64,000 nt of DNA from an uncultured Candidatus Melainabacteria bacterium. Lineage in GTDB: Bacteria > Cyanobacteriota > Vampirovibrionia > Gastranaerophilales > Gastranaerophilaceae. Positions within the stretch are counted from its first letter, which is position 1. The number at the start of each line of letters is the position of its first letter. The stretch is from NCBI GenBank assembly GCA_934700335.1, contig CAKUXM010000003.1, forward strand, positions 88,300 through 152,299. Reading direction: 5' to 3'. The notes below the pieces were generated by a model that saw nothing but the letters and a program-made list of their open reading frames with translations, did not search any database and was not told where the DNA came from. A program made the translations under genes and the position numbers. This document shows positions 15,577 through 24,348 of the stretch, one piece after another.

Positions 15577-16821
15577 TTAAACATTTTCTAAATATAAATT
15601 GATATCTTCTTTTGTGTTCATTTCTGTTACGGAAACTAAAACATTTTTGTCATCAAGCTTTAAGCCTCCTAGAATACCAACTGATTTTAATTTGTTTAGA
15701 TATTCATCACTATTTTTTGTCTCAATAGTAAATTCGTTGAAGTAGTTTTTGTTCAAAACTTTATAGCCTTTTTCTTCAAGTTCTTTCGCTAATTCATGAG
15801 CGGTTTCTGTAGAATATAAGCTCATATTATAAAAACCGTTTTCTCCAACAAGAGCAAGGTATACAGTTGAACAAAGTGCTACAAGTGCTTGGTTTGAGCA
15901 AATATTACTTGTTGCTTTTTCTCTTTTGATATGTTGTTCTCTTGTTTGAATAGTCAATGTATAAGCGATTTTACCGTCTTTATCAAGTGTTTTACCGCAA
16001 AGTCTACCAGCTAACTGTCTCATATATTTGTCTTTTGTTGCGATAAATCCTGCGTATGGACCGCCGAATGACATTGGAATTCCAAGTGTTTGAACATCAC
16101 CAACTGCAATGTCTGTATCGTATTCTGCTGGTGTTTTCAATAACGCTAAAGCCATTGGATTTGTTACCATTACAAGTAAACAATTTTCTGGCTTAGTAAA
16201 ATTACTAATTTCTCCGTAAAAATCAGGGTTTTGAACCATTACGCAAGCGTATTCTGAACAATCTTCTGGGATTTCGTCAAAATATTCAACTTCTATTTCT
16301 GCTGCGTGCGTATAAGTTTCTATAACCTTTTTATATTCAGGGTTTAATTTGTTAGATACTAAAACTTTATTCTTTTTAGAAATTCTAACAGACATAAACA
16401 ATGCTTCTGCACAAGCTGTCGCAACGTCATAAACTGATGCGTTACATATATCCATACCTGTTAATTTACAGATATATGATTGAAATTCATACATAACCTG
16501 TAATGTACCTTGAGAAATTTCTGGTTGGTACGGTGTATATGCAGTTAAAAATTCAAATCTTTCTGCAATTTGTGAAATTCCGGCTGGAATAAATCTGTTA
16601 TAAACACCTGCACCTAAAAATGAAATATAGTCTTTGTTTTTAGAAGCCAAGTTTTTAACTTTTCTTTGAACTTCCATTTCGCTCATTGAGTCTGGCAAAT
16701 TTAAAGAGCCAGTACGAGCTTTTTCTGGAATTTGTGCAAACAATTCATCAATATTTGCTTTTGATATTTCTTTAAGCATTTCTGCTCTAATATCTTCGCT
16801 ATGTGCAATTATGTTTTTCAT
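15577..16821 (-). CDS. gcvPA: Glycine dehydrogenase (decarboxylating) subunit 1, P-protein alpha
   Basis: Half of the PLP-dependent P-protein of the glycine cleavage system, which decarboxylates glycine and passes aminomethyl to lipoyl-GcvH. At 414 residues it has the usual split-subunit length. Recognisable stretches are SFLGAGVYNRFIPAGISQI (about 64-82), YTPYQPEISQGTLQVMYEFQ (about 95-114), FGGPYAGF (about 252) and QTREQHIKREKATSNICSNQAL (about 287-308). The PLP lysine lies in the beta subunit, which is not next door: the gene is followed by a terminator. It is the third gene of gcvT-gcvH-gcvPA. Confidence 0.95.
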   Translation of the reverse strand: MKNIIAHSEDIRAEMLKEISKANIDELFAQIPEKARTGSLNLPDSMSEMEVQRKVKNLASKNKDYISFLGAGVYNRFIPAGISQIAERFEFLTAYTPYQPEISQGTLQVMYEFQSYICKLTGMDICNASVYDVATACAEALFMSVRISKKNKVLVSNKLNPEYKKVIETYTHAAEIEVEYFDEIPEDCSEYACVMVQNPDFYGEISNFTKPENCLLVMVTNPMALALLKTPAEYDTDIAVGDVQTLGIPMSFGGPYAGFIATKDKYMRQLAGRLCGKTLDKDGKIAYTLTIQTREQHIKREKATSNICSNQALVALCSTVYLALVGENGFYNMSLYSTETAHELAKELEEKGYKVLNKNYFNEFTIETKNSDEYLNKLKSVGILGGLKLDDKNVLVSVTEMNTKEDINLYLENV

Positions 16822-16822
16822 T

Positions 16823-17206
16823 TTATTTCACTTCTTCTAAATAATCATCGTATTCTAATAAGTCTGAAAATTCTATAGTATCAGCATCTGTAGAGATTTT
16901 AATTAACCAGCTATCATCATAGTTTTTTTCGTTTAAAATCTCTGGACTATCAACTACGTTTTCGTTAACGTCAATAACTTTTCCAGAGATTGGCATATAA
17001 ATTTCGCTTGCTGCTTTTACTGATTCTACAGTTGCAAAAACTTCATTTTTGCCGAATTTTGCGCCTACTTCTGGTAATTCTACGAACACGATGTCTCCAA
17101 GTTGGTCGATTGCGTATTCTGTTAAACCAATTTGGTATGTGCCTTTTTCAACTTCTACAACATATTCGTGCGTTTTTGCACATAACATATTTTCAGTTAA
17201 AGTCAT
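16823..17206 (-). CDS. gcvH: Glycine cleavage system H protein
   Basis: Lipoyl carrier that shuttles the aminomethyl group between the P, T and L proteins. 127 residues, the standard length. HEYVVEVEKGTYQIGLTEYAIDQLGDIVFVELP is typical, and the lipoylated lysine lies in ESVKAASEIYMP (about residue 63-66). The ATG follows AAGGAGAAATT. It lies 1 bp before gcvPA and 28 bp after gcvT. Confidence 0.97.
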   Translation of the reverse strand: MTLTENMLCAKTHEYVVEVEKGTYQIGLTEYAIDQLGDIVFVELPEVGAKFGKNEVFATVESVKAASEIYMPISGKVIDVNENVVDSPEILNEKNYDDSWLIKISTDADTIEFSDLLEYDDYLEEVK

Positions 17207-17234
17207 AATTTCTCCTTCTTATCTTTTCCATATT

Positions 17235-18332
17235 TTAATTGCTATAATGTTTTTTTACAAATGGTGTTTCGATGATTTGAGCATCATAAAATTTGTCTCT
17301 TATTTTTACTTGAACTACAGAATTTATATCCAAACCTTTGTCAGTTCTAATATAACCAAGAGCAATGTTATAAGCAAGTGTTGGTGAATATCCGCCACTT
17401 GTAATTGTGCCAATTTTTTCATCGTTATAATAAATTTCTGTTTCGTGTCTTGCAATTGGTTTTGCTAAAATTTTAAGACCAACTAATTTTTTAGAGATAC
17501 CATTTTTTAGTTGATTAAAAATAGCTTCTTTTCCACTGTATTCTTCAATTTTGTTTTTAGCAACAGTCCATTTTAAACCTGCTTCGATAGGTGTCGTTTC
17601 GTTGCTTAAATCGTTTCCGTAAAGAGGTAATGCTGCTTCAAGTCTAAGTGTATCACGTGCACCTAAACCTATTGGCATAACATTAAATTCTTTACCTTCT
17701 TCCATTAAAGTGTTCCAAAGTTTTTCAACGTCTTCGTTTTTGACTAAAACTTCAAAGCCATCTTCGCCTGTATAACCTGTTCTTGAAATGTACATATCAA
17801 TGTCTAACAATTTATCTTTTTGAATATGGAAGAAGTGTGGAGGATTTGTTAATCCAATTTTAGACATCAACTCTATTGCTTTTGGACCTTGAACCGCAAC
17901 TAGTGAATAATTATCTGATTGGTTATTAATTTTTACATCAAGGTCTTTGCTGTGTTCTTCAATCCATTTATAATCACTTCCAACTCCAGAAGCATTAACT
18001 ATTAGAAGATAATGTTCATCTTCAAGCTTGTAAATGATTAAGTCGTCAATAATACCTCCGTCATCGTTTGTTAATTGACAATATACAGCTTTTTTATCAG
18101 TGAGTTTATTTATATCTTGGGGTACAAGTTTATTTAAAAATTTAATTGTATCAGCTCCAGAAACAAAGATTTCTCCCATATGAGAAACATCAAACAATCC
18201 AACGTTTTCTCTAACGTTTTTATGTTCTTCTAGAATTGATGTATATTGAACAGGCATTTCCCAACCTGCAAAATCTATTAACTTCGCACCAAGTTTTTTA
18301 TGCGTTTCGTATAAATTTGTTTTCTTGCTCAT
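17235..18332 (-). CDS. gcvT: Aminomethyltransferase (glycine cleavage T protein)
   Basis: Transfers the methylene of aminomethyl-lipoyl-GcvH to tetrahydrofolate, releasing ammonia. 365 residues. Hallmarks are GWEMPVQYTSILEEHKNVRENVGLFDVSHMGEI (about 22-55), GDDGGIIDDLIIYK-type folate site (NDDGGIIDDL, about 89-98), SRTGYTGEDGFEV (about 187) and GLGARDTLRLEAALPLYGNDL (about 223-243). The ATG follows AAAGGGGACG. It is first in the operon. The 120-bp leader is too short and plain to hold a glycine riboswitch. Confidence 0.97.
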   Translation of the reverse strand: MSKKTNLYETHKKLGAKLIDFAGWEMPVQYTSILEEHKNVRENVGLFDVSHMGEIFVSGADTIKFLNKLVPQDINKLTDKKAVYCQLTNDDGGIIDDLIIYKLEDEHYLLIVNASGVGSDYKWIEEHSKDLDVKINNQSDNYSLVAVQGPKAIELMSKIGLTNPPHFFHIQKDKLLDIDMYISRTGYTGEDGFEVLVKNEDVEKLWNTLMEEGKEFNVMPIGLGARDTLRLEAALPLYGNDLSNETTPIEAGLKWTVAKNKIEEYSGKEAIFNQLKNGISKKLVGLKILAKPIARHETEIYYNDEKIGTITSGGYSPTLAYNIALGYIRTDKGLDINSVVQVKIRDKFYDAQIIETPFVKKHYSN

Positions 18333-18454
18333 AATTTCGTCCCCTTTAAATTGTCCTTATAATTAGTAAATATGTCAAGATTTTTTTAAATAATTTGTAA
18401 TATTTTTGTATTTTAAATTTTATAATGATAAACTAATGATAAGGAGATAAAGAT

Positions 18455-19564
18455 TTGGGAAATTTTAATGCGAAAACTTTTTTAAAGCAGGCTGTAAAAA
18501 CAGGTGCCTCAGATATTCATTTACATGTTGGCGAACGTCCAGTTTTACGTAAAGATGGTAAAATGGTAAAAATTGATATGGATTTTCTTGATGACGAGGA
18601 TATGGAAAGAACCATTATGACTTTATTGCCATCACATAGTATGGCAGAAATCAAAAAGAAAATGGACTTAGACTTCTCTTATGAATTACCAGCAATTTCT
18701 CGTTTTCGTGTAAATTTAAGTAGACAGTTAGGACACTTTGCGTTAGTTCTTCGTGTAATTTCTTTTAACATCAGACAAGTTAGTGAATTGAACTTACCTA
18801 CTGTAATCCAAAACTTTGCAGATTTGAACAATGGTATAGTTTTAGTTACTGGTCCTACAGGTTCTGGTAAATCTACAACGCTTGCCTCTATTATTGAACA
18901 TATTAATATTAAATATCCAAAACATATTATTACAGTCGAAGATCCGATTGAGTATATGTTCTCAAATAAATTAAGTATTATTTCTCAAAGACAAGTTGAA
19001 ATCGATACAATGTCATTTAATGATGGTATTAAATATGCTTTGAGACAGGATCCAGATGTTATTCTTATCGGTGAAATCCGTGATAGAGAAACTGCTGTTG
19101 CTGCATTAAAAGCTGCAGAAACAGGGCACTTGGTTTTGGCATCTCTTCACACAAATGATGCTATTCAAACAATCAACCGTGTTATTAATATGTTTGAACC
19201 TCAAGACAGAGACTTAATCCGTAATCAGTTAGCAAATACTGTGAGAGGTATTGTTGCACAAAAACTTGTTAAAATCGCAAAAGGAGCTGGTCGTAGACCT
19301 ATCGTTGAAATCATGGTTTCAACTCCAACAATTAAGGATTACATTATTAAAGACCAGTTAGAAGAAATTTATTCAATCATGAAATCTGGTATTGATGAGA
19401 TGGTTACAATGAACGCATCATTATTTGCATTGGTTAAAGAAGGCATTATTAGTCAAGAAGAAGCTCTTGAAGTTTCTGATAACAAAAACGAATTCAATCA
19501 AATGCTTCGTGGTGTATTTAGCGGTACAAATAATCAAGGAAGTGGTTATTATGGCAACGAATAG
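18455..19564 (+). CDS. pilT: Type IV pilus retraction ATPase PilT
   Basis: Hexameric ATPase that depolymerises type IV pili for twitching or DNA uptake. 369 residues from a TTG start after ATAAGGAGATAAA. N-terminal SGASDIHLH-type motif (TGASDIHLHVGERPVLR, about 15-31); Walker A GPTGSGKST at about 132-140; Asp box and Walker B (DPDVILIGEIRD, about 195-206); His box (GHLVLASLHTNDA). The classical PilT C-terminal AIRNLIRE motif is not obvious, so a related PilT/PilU role remains possible. It overlaps recO by 14 bp. Pseudopilins encoded at 40-42.6 kb may belong to the same machinery. Confidence 0.93.
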   Translation: MGNFNAKTFLKQAVKTGASDIHLHVGERPVLRKDGKMVKIDMDFLDDEDMERTIMTLLPSHSMAEIKKKMDLDFSYELPAISRFRVNLSRQLGHFALVLRVISFNIRQVSELNLPTVIQNFADLNNGIVLVTGPTGSGKSTTLASIIEHINIKYPKHIITVEDPIEYMFSNKLSIISQRQVEIDTMSFNDGIKYALRQDPDVILIGEIRDRETAVAALKAAETGHLVLASLHTNDAIQTINRVINMFEPQDRDLIRNQLANTVRGIVAQKLVKIAKGAGRRPIVEIMVSTPTIKDYIIKDQLEEIYSIMKSGIDEMVTMNASLFALVKEGIISQEEALEVSDNKNEFNQMLRGVFSGTNNQGSGYYGNE

Positions 19565-20309
19565 TTTTGTATGTGATGCAATAAATTTGAAATCCTATCC
19601 TCTTTCTGAATCAGACAAAATAGTAGTTATGTATTCTAAGGAAAAAGGTTTGATAAAAGGGGTTGCAAAAGGGGTTAAAAAGCCTAAAAGCAGACTGGGA
19701 GCTAGAATGGATTCCCTCGTTGCAAATCGTCTTATGCTTAACAAAGGTAGAAATATGAATACTATCTGCCAAGCAGAAGCCTTAAATACTTTCTCAAAAA
19801 GCAGAAAAGATGTTGATAAATTGTTCTATTCAATTTATTTGTCTGAACTGGTTGCAGCTTTCGGAGTTGAAGATGACCCATCTTCTGATGAAGTCTATAC
19901 TTTATTCTACAAGGCTTTAGAAAGAATTTCAGATGCTAAATCTAAAAAAGATGTGTTAATTGCAGTAATCAAATTCCAGATGAAATTAATGCTTGTCGCA
20001 GGTTTCGGTATTGAACTAGATTCTTGCCTATGTTGCAGAGAACAAATCTTAAATGAAGATATGTATTTCTCAACTCAAATGGGCGGTGTAATTTGCAAAG
20101 AATGCAATGATACATTTAAGGTAAGTAAAAAATTACATCATAAAATAAGAGATTTCTTACAAGCTATGGAACAATTTGATTTCAATTATGAAAGCGATTA
20201 TGACAAAAAAGCTACTGAAAAAGTTTGTAAGGTTTGCTATGAAATGTTGAATACATACATTCAATCTCATACTTCAAAAAGGATTAAAAGCGTTGAAGTG
20301 ATTGATTAA
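19551..20309 (+). CDS. recO: DNA repair protein RecO
   Basis: Mediator in the RecFOR pathway, loading RecA onto SSB-coated single-stranded DNA. The start is set at the ATG at 19551 (ATGGCAACGAATAG), giving 252 residues, the normal size; the longer frame upstream is inside pilT. N-terminal OB fold (about 5-80: LKSYPLSESDKIVVMYSKEKGLIKGVAKG). C-terminal zinc site of Cys pairs CLCC (about 155) and CKEC (about 182), with a further CKVCYE late in the protein. Reading overlaps the end of pilT, suggesting translational coupling. Confidence 0.93.
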   Translation: MATNSFVCDAINLKSYPLSESDKIVVMYSKEKGLIKGVAKGVKKPKSRLGARMDSLVANRLMLNKGRNMNTICQAEALNTFSKSRKDVDKLFYSIYLSELVAAFGVEDDPSSDEVYTLFYKALERISDAKSKKDVLIAVIKFQMKLMLVAGFGIELDSCLCCREQILNEDMYFSTQMGGVICKECNDTFKVSKKLHHKIRDFLQAMEQFDFNYESDYDKKATEKVCKVCYEMLNTYIQSHTSKRIKSVEVID

Positions 20310-20324
20310 GATTTTATTTAATTA

Positions 20325-20363
20325 AGAAGAGGCGATTTTGAAAAATTCAAAATCGCCTCTTCT
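20325..20363. terminator. 17-bp perfect convergent terminator (recO / secY)
   Basis: AGAAGAGGCGATTTTGA pairs completely with its complement around AAAAT and is followed by TTTTCTTATTTTTT on the plus strand. It serves recO and, read from the other side, secY. Its AGAGGCGA core is shared with other hairpins in the window. Confidence 0.9.
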
Positions 20364-20384
20364 TTTCTTATTTTTTCCTTCTAA

Positions 20385-21731
20385 TTATTTATCATCTTTT
20401 AGGAATGATTCATAATTACGAGCAAGTAATTGTGTTCTCACTTGGTTAATCAAATCAAGTGCAACCCCAACCATGATGATTAGAGATGTAGCTCCGATAC
20501 CTTGCAATGTTTTGATATTAGTTGCATAACTTGCAAATGATGGAACAAGAGCGATAATACCTAAAGCCATAGCACCAATAAATGTTGTTTTACTCAAGAT
20601 TTTATCTAAATGTTCAGCTGTTGGTCTACCCGGTTTGATACCAGGAATTGATGAACCATATTTTTTCAAGTTATTAGCAATATCTTTTGGTTGCATATTT
20701 GGCATAATTGATGCGTAGAAGAAAGTTAATAACACGATTAGAGCAAAGTATAAAATGTAATATAATAAACCATCTGGGCTCATAATTTGTGTTAACTTCA
20801 ATACGATATCTCTTGCCAAACCTGCTGGAAGATTTGCTTGACCTACAATACTTAAAACAGTTGTAGGGAACAATAATATTGCGATTGCAAAGATAATTGG
20901 CATAACCCCACCAGGGTTAAGTTTAAACGGAATAAATGTGTTTACACCGCCATAAACTTTATTACCAACTTGTCTTTTTGGATTAACAATGATAACTTTT
21001 CTGATTGCTTCTTGCATAATAACGATTACTACAAGAGTTACGAAGAAAATTAATAGTAGCATAAATAAACCGAAGTTTAGAGATGGGTCTCTAGCTACCA
21101 TTTGAGCTGTTCTTGAAGCGTAAATAGGAATACCAGAAATGATACCTACGAAGATGATTAGTGAACCACCGTTACCAATACCTTTTTCAGTAATAAGTTC
21201 TGAAATCCACATTACAAGGATTGAACCAGCTGTTAATACTGCGATTGAACTTAAATAAAACATTCCGTGATTAACACCAGGAACAATAGCTCCAGGAAGT
21301 TTGCTCATATATGCCATAAATATTACAGCTTGGAATGCAGCAAGAACAACTGTAAACAATCTTGTGTATTGTGAAAGTTTTCTTCTTCCTGCTTCACCTT
21401 CTTCTTTCTGAAGTTTTTCCAATGAAGGAATAACCACCGCAAGAAGTTGAATAATGATTGATGCTGTGATGAAAGGTCCAATACCCAAAGCGAATATTGA
21501 AACCTTACCAAGAGCACCACCTGAAAATAAATCAAGGAAACCTATGATATTATTTCCAGCCGCAATATTAGCAAATATTTCATTGTTAATACCATAAACA
21601 GGTAACTGAACGCCAAATCTGAAAGCCGCAATCATGATTAAAGTAAAGATAATCTTGTTCTTTAATCCAGATGCGTTCCACATTGATAACAAATCACTTG
21701 TTGTTGGCATTTTCATTTTACTGTTTTGCAT
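20385..21731 (-). CDS. secY: Preprotein translocase subunit SecY
   Basis: Channel-forming subunit of the inner-membrane SecYEG translocon. 448 residues with ten membrane segments. Typical stretches are FRFGVQLPVYGIN (about 37-49), FSGGALGKVSIFALGIGPFITASIIIQLL (about 67-95), GEAGRRKLSQYTR (about 113), ISELITEKGIGNGGSLIIFVGI (about 178-199) and PGIKPGRPTAEHL (about 362). The start overlaps the rplO stop as TAATG. It ends a four-gene cluster of spc-operon order (rpsE-rpmD-rplO-secY); secG is encoded separately at 44163. Confidence 0.98.
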   Translation of the reverse strand: MQNSKMKMPTTSDLLSMWNASGLKNKIIFTLIMIAAFRFGVQLPVYGINNEIFANIAAGNNIIGFLDLFSGGALGKVSIFALGIGPFITASIIIQLLAVVIPSLEKLQKEEGEAGRRKLSQYTRLFTVVLAAFQAVIFMAYMSKLPGAIVPGVNHGMFYLSSIAVLTAGSILVMWISELITEKGIGNGGSLIIFVGIISGIPIYASRTAQMVARDPSLNFGLFMLLLIFFVTLVVIVIMQEAIRKVIIVNPKRQVGNKVYGGVNTFIPFKLNPGGVMPIIFAIAILLFPTTVLSIVGQANLPAGLARDIVLKLTQIMSPDGLLYYILYFALIVLLTFFYASIMPNMQPKDIANNLKKYGSSIPGIKPGRPTAEHLDKILSKTTFIGAMALGIIALVPSFASYATNIKTLQGIGATSLIIMVGVALDLINQVRTQLLARNYESFLKDDK

Positions 21732-22183
21732 TATACTAATTCAACCTTTCCGCCTGCTTTTTCAATTTTTTCTTTAGCGCTTGGTGTAACATAACTAGCT
21801 TTAACTGTAACAGCTTTAGAGATTTCGCCATTACCTAAAACTCTTAATTGTTCACAAGATGGGTGAATTTTTCTAATAGCTTGTAAAGTTTCTAATGAAA
21901 TTTCTTCTAAATTAAGAGCCTCAATATCTTTAACGTTGATTTGACCTTGTTTAATAGCAAGAACGTTTTTGAAACCTTTTAATTTAGGTAATTGTCTGTA
22001 ACCAGGCATTTGACCACCTTCAAAACCTCTTTTAGATGATCTACCAGATCTTTGACCTTCACCGTTATGACCACGACAAGATGTTTTACCGTGTCCAGAT
22101 GAACGACCTCTGCCTACTCTTTTAGAATTTTTTGTTGAACCTTCTGCAGGTCTTAAATCTTCTAATGTAATTGTATCTGCCAT
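21731..22183 (-). CDS. rplO: 50S ribosomal protein L15 (uL15)
   Basis: Large-subunit protein, 150 residues. The basic Gly/Arg-rich N-terminus (RVGRGRSSGHGKTSCRGHNGEGQRSG, about 22-47, here in two parts with Cys at 36) is typical, as is GFEGGQMPGYRQLPKLKGF (about 53-71). It lies between rpmD (21-bp gap) and secY (1-bp overlap), the canonical order. Confidence 0.98.
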   Translation of the reverse strand: MADTITLEDLRPAEGSTKNSKRVGRGRSSGHGKTSCRGHNGEGQRSGRSSKRGFEGGQMPGYRQLPKLKGFKNVLAIKQGQINVKDIEALNLEEISLETLQAIRKIHPSCEQLRVLGNGEISKAVTVKASYVTPSAKEKIEKAGGKVELV

Positions 22184-22204
22184 TTTTTATCCTTCTTTCT
22201 TTAA

Positions 22205-22399
22205 TTATTCTTCAACGATTTTTACTAGGTGAGGAACTGCGTTAACCATACCTAGTATTACACTTGATTCATTGTGTGTAACAACTTGGTTTAATTTTTT
22301 TAAGCCTAATGATGCAACAACTTTTCTTTGAGTTTGAGAAGCACCGATTAAACTTTTAACTAATTTAATTTTAATTTGTTTTGTTTGTGTTTTAGCCAT
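22205..22399 (-). CDS. rpmD: 50S ribosomal protein L30 (uL30)
   Basis: Large-subunit protein, 64 residues. KIKLVKSLIGASQTQRKVVASLGLKKLNQVV is the family signature (two-thirds of the protein); the tail VNAVPHLVKIVEE matches the usual end. It is located 59 bp after rpsE and 21 bp before rplO. Confidence 0.97.
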   Translation of the reverse strand: MAKTQTKQIKIKLVKSLIGASQTQRKVVASLGLKKLNQVVTHNESSVILGMVNAVPHLVKIVEE

Positions 22400-22458
22400 C
22401 TTTATTTTTCCTTATTATCTTATTATTTCTGTCATACTAAATAAATAAGCCACGTTAA

Positions 22459-23130
22459 CTATTCAAGAATTTCTTTAACAGTTAAGCCACGTTTTTTAGC
22501 AACTTCGCTAAATGGTGTTAAGCTTTGTAATGCGTCTAAAGTTGCGTTAGCAGCGTTTAGAGGAGATTTAGAACCTAAAGATTTTGATAAGATATTTTCA
22601 ATACCAGCAAGTTCTAATACTGAACGAACAGCACCACCAGCGATAATACCTGTACCTTGTGAAGCTGGTCTTAACATTACAGCGCCTGCACCTGAACGAC
22701 CTGTGATTGGGTGAGGAATTGTTGTTTTGAAAATAGGTACATTGATTAAGTTTTTACGTCCATCAGCGATAGCTTTTTGGATAGCGATGATAACTTCAGC
22801 TGCTTTTGCACAACCTACGCCAACTTGACCTTTTTTGTTACCTACGATAACAATTGCTCTGAAATTTAATTTTTTACCACCTTTTACTACTTTTGTTACA
22901 CGGCGGATTTGAATTACTTGTTCTTTCCATTCAGATTCAACTTTTTCTTCTTTGTTTTCTGTTCTTTTCTTTCTGCCTCTGCCTTTTCTTTCGCCTTTAG
23001 CAGTTTTTTGCGCAGCATCTGCGTAATCTTCCATTTCGTTGTCTAATTCATCATCAGATTCTTCAGCAACTGTAGCTTCTTCAACAACTTCTGTTTCTAA
23101 AGCTTCATTTTTTTCTTCATTTAATTCCAT
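22459..23130 (-). CDS. rpsE: 30S ribosomal protein S5 (uS5) with long acidic N-terminal extension
   Basis: Small-subunit protein involved in decoding fidelity. At 223 residues it is about 50-60 longer than usual. Residues 1-43 are very acidic ([20 protein letters not shown]...), residues 44-65 are basic ([12 protein letters not shown]), and only then does the S5 core start ([21 protein letters not shown], about 67). The core motifs [14 protein letters not shown] and [27 protein letters not shown] are intact. The ATG follows AGAAAGGTAAA. No rplR precedes it, so this gene opens the transcript. Confidence 0.97.
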   Translation of the reverse strand: MELNEEKNEALETEVVEEATVAEESDDELDNEMEDYADAAQKTAKGERKGRGRKKRTENKEEKVESEWKEQVIQIRRVTKVVKGGKKLNFRAIVIVGNKKGQVGVGCAKAAEVIIAIQKAIADGRKNLINVPIFKTTIPHPITGRSGAGAVMLRPASQGTGIIAGGAVRSVLELAGIENILSKSLGSKSPLNAANATLDALQSLTPFSEVAKKRGLTVKEILE

Positions 23131-23303
23131 GAATTTTACCTTTCTTTTTACTGTATAATTCTATCTATCTTTTTCTGTTTTGAAAAACACGCCAAAAATA
23201 AGCCAAAATAAGCTATTTGGAATCATGTTTATTCGTGAGTATTTTCTGACTAGTCTATGATATTACAAACAATCCCATTTTACAAGCATTTGGTTACAAA
23301 TTT

Positions 23304-24101
23304 TTAACTTTTGTTTAACCAGTTTACGCATGTATCTATAAAAGTTTGAGGAGCATCAAGATATAAATCTTCAGCATGCTTTCCTTTTTTTATTAAAATT
23401 TGTTTTTTCTCTGTAGAATTTGAGGCTTCAAAAAGCGTTGAATTGTGCCACTTGTATATGATTGGGTCGTTTTCTCCGGCAATGAATAATGTTGGAATTT
23501 TTACTTTTTTAATTTCATTTATTGGTTTTATTTTATTTCTTTTCAGAGAGGATAAAGAAAATCTTATTGATGTCCAGCGCTTGTATTCAAATTTTCTTAA
23601 CGTTGGTACAAATGCGTTTGGACTGAGTACATTGTTTTCGATTTTGTCAAAATCAGTTGGTGCACTTACTAAGATTAATTTATCTACATTGTTATTTTTA
23701 GAACAATAATCAACAGAGATGAGAGAACCTAGTGAAAATCCTATTAAATATACTTTTTTATAATTTTGTTTTGCATAATTAATTACAGGTTTTATATCTT
23801 CAACTTCTTTTGAGCCGAAGGTGTATTTGCCAGAACTTTCTCCATGCCCTCTAAAATCCAATACGATTACGTCATAATATTTTGAAAAATCTTCTGCCAT
23901 TTTAGTAAAAGCATTAGAATTCTTGGTCATGAACCACCCGTGCGCTAGGATAATAACATTGTCATGACTATTTTTATAAACATCGTATGCTATAGAAACA
24001 TTGTCAGAGGTTTGCACATGCCCCTCTAAAACCTCAGCTCTAACGGAAGTTTGAAATATGCATGTATATAATATAAGTAGTAATAGTAAAATCTTTTTCA
24101 T
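23304..24101 (-). CDS. Secreted alpha/beta hydrolase
   Basis: 265 residues. The signal peptide ends near RAEV (about 1-22). Alpha/beta-hydrolase signatures are the oxyanion HG (ILAHGWFMTK, about 50), DFRGHGESSGKY (about 80-91), nucleophile elbow GFSLGS (about 121-126, Ser), acidic residue in AGENDPII (about 208) and His in KKGKHAEDLY (about 242). The class includes esterases, lipases and peptidases, and the substrate cannot be told. It lies between the spc fragment and tRNA-Glu on the same strand, with an independent leader on both sides. Confidence 0.85.
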   Translation of the reverse strand: MKKILLLLLILYTCIFQTSVRAEVLEGHVQTSDNVSIAYDVYKNSHDNVIILAHGWFMTKNSNAFTKMAEDFSKYYDVIVLDFRGHGESSGKYTFGSKEVEDIKPVINYAKQNYKKVYLIGFSLGSLISVDYCSKNNNVDKLILVSAPTDFDKIENNVLSPNAFVPTLRKFEYKRWTSIRFSLSSLKRNKIKPINEIKKVKIPTLFIAGENDPIIYKWHNSTLFEASNSTEKKQILIKKGKHAEDLYLDAPQTFIDTCVNWLNKS

Positions 24102-24117
24102 GTTTACCCTAAATACT

Positions 24118-24144
24118 AAAAAAGACTTGCCGTAGCAAGTCTTT
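24118..24144 (-). terminator. Terminator of tRNA-Glu
   Basis: AAAGACTTGC/GCAAGTCTTT stem with a 4-nt loop, followed by TTTTTT on the minus strand. It lies just past the tRNA 3' end and before the hydrolase start. Confidence 0.85.
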
Positions 24145-24149
24145 TAAAA

Positions 24150-24225
24150 TGGTACTCCCAGGCGAATTCGAATCGCCGTCGCCTCCGTGAAAGGGAAGTG
24201 TCCTAGGCCTCTAGACGATGGGAGC
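24150..24225 (-). tRNA. tRNA-Glu (anticodon TTC)
   Basis: The reverse complement gives an acceptor GCTCCCA paired with TGGGAGT, a D-arm GTC...GAC, an anticodon stem CTTCC/GGAGG with loop CTTTCAC (anticodon TTC) and a T-arm GGCGA-TTCGAAT-TCGCC. CCA is encoded at the 3' end, unlike the tRNA-Gly in this window. Confidence 0.95.
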
Positions 24226-24348
24226 CTATCTGTGTATCTATCATATTAGAAAAATTTTTAATTGTCAACTACTTGATAAAAATTTTTACATCTTGAAACT
24301 TTTTTTTGTTTTAATTAAAATGTTCTTGTATATAATGAGGATACTAAT

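Noticed and set aside
18333..18454. Glycine riboswitch before gcvT
   Set aside because: The gap is about 120 bp shared with the divergent pilT promoter; no paired aptamer cores or conserved bulge sequences are seen.
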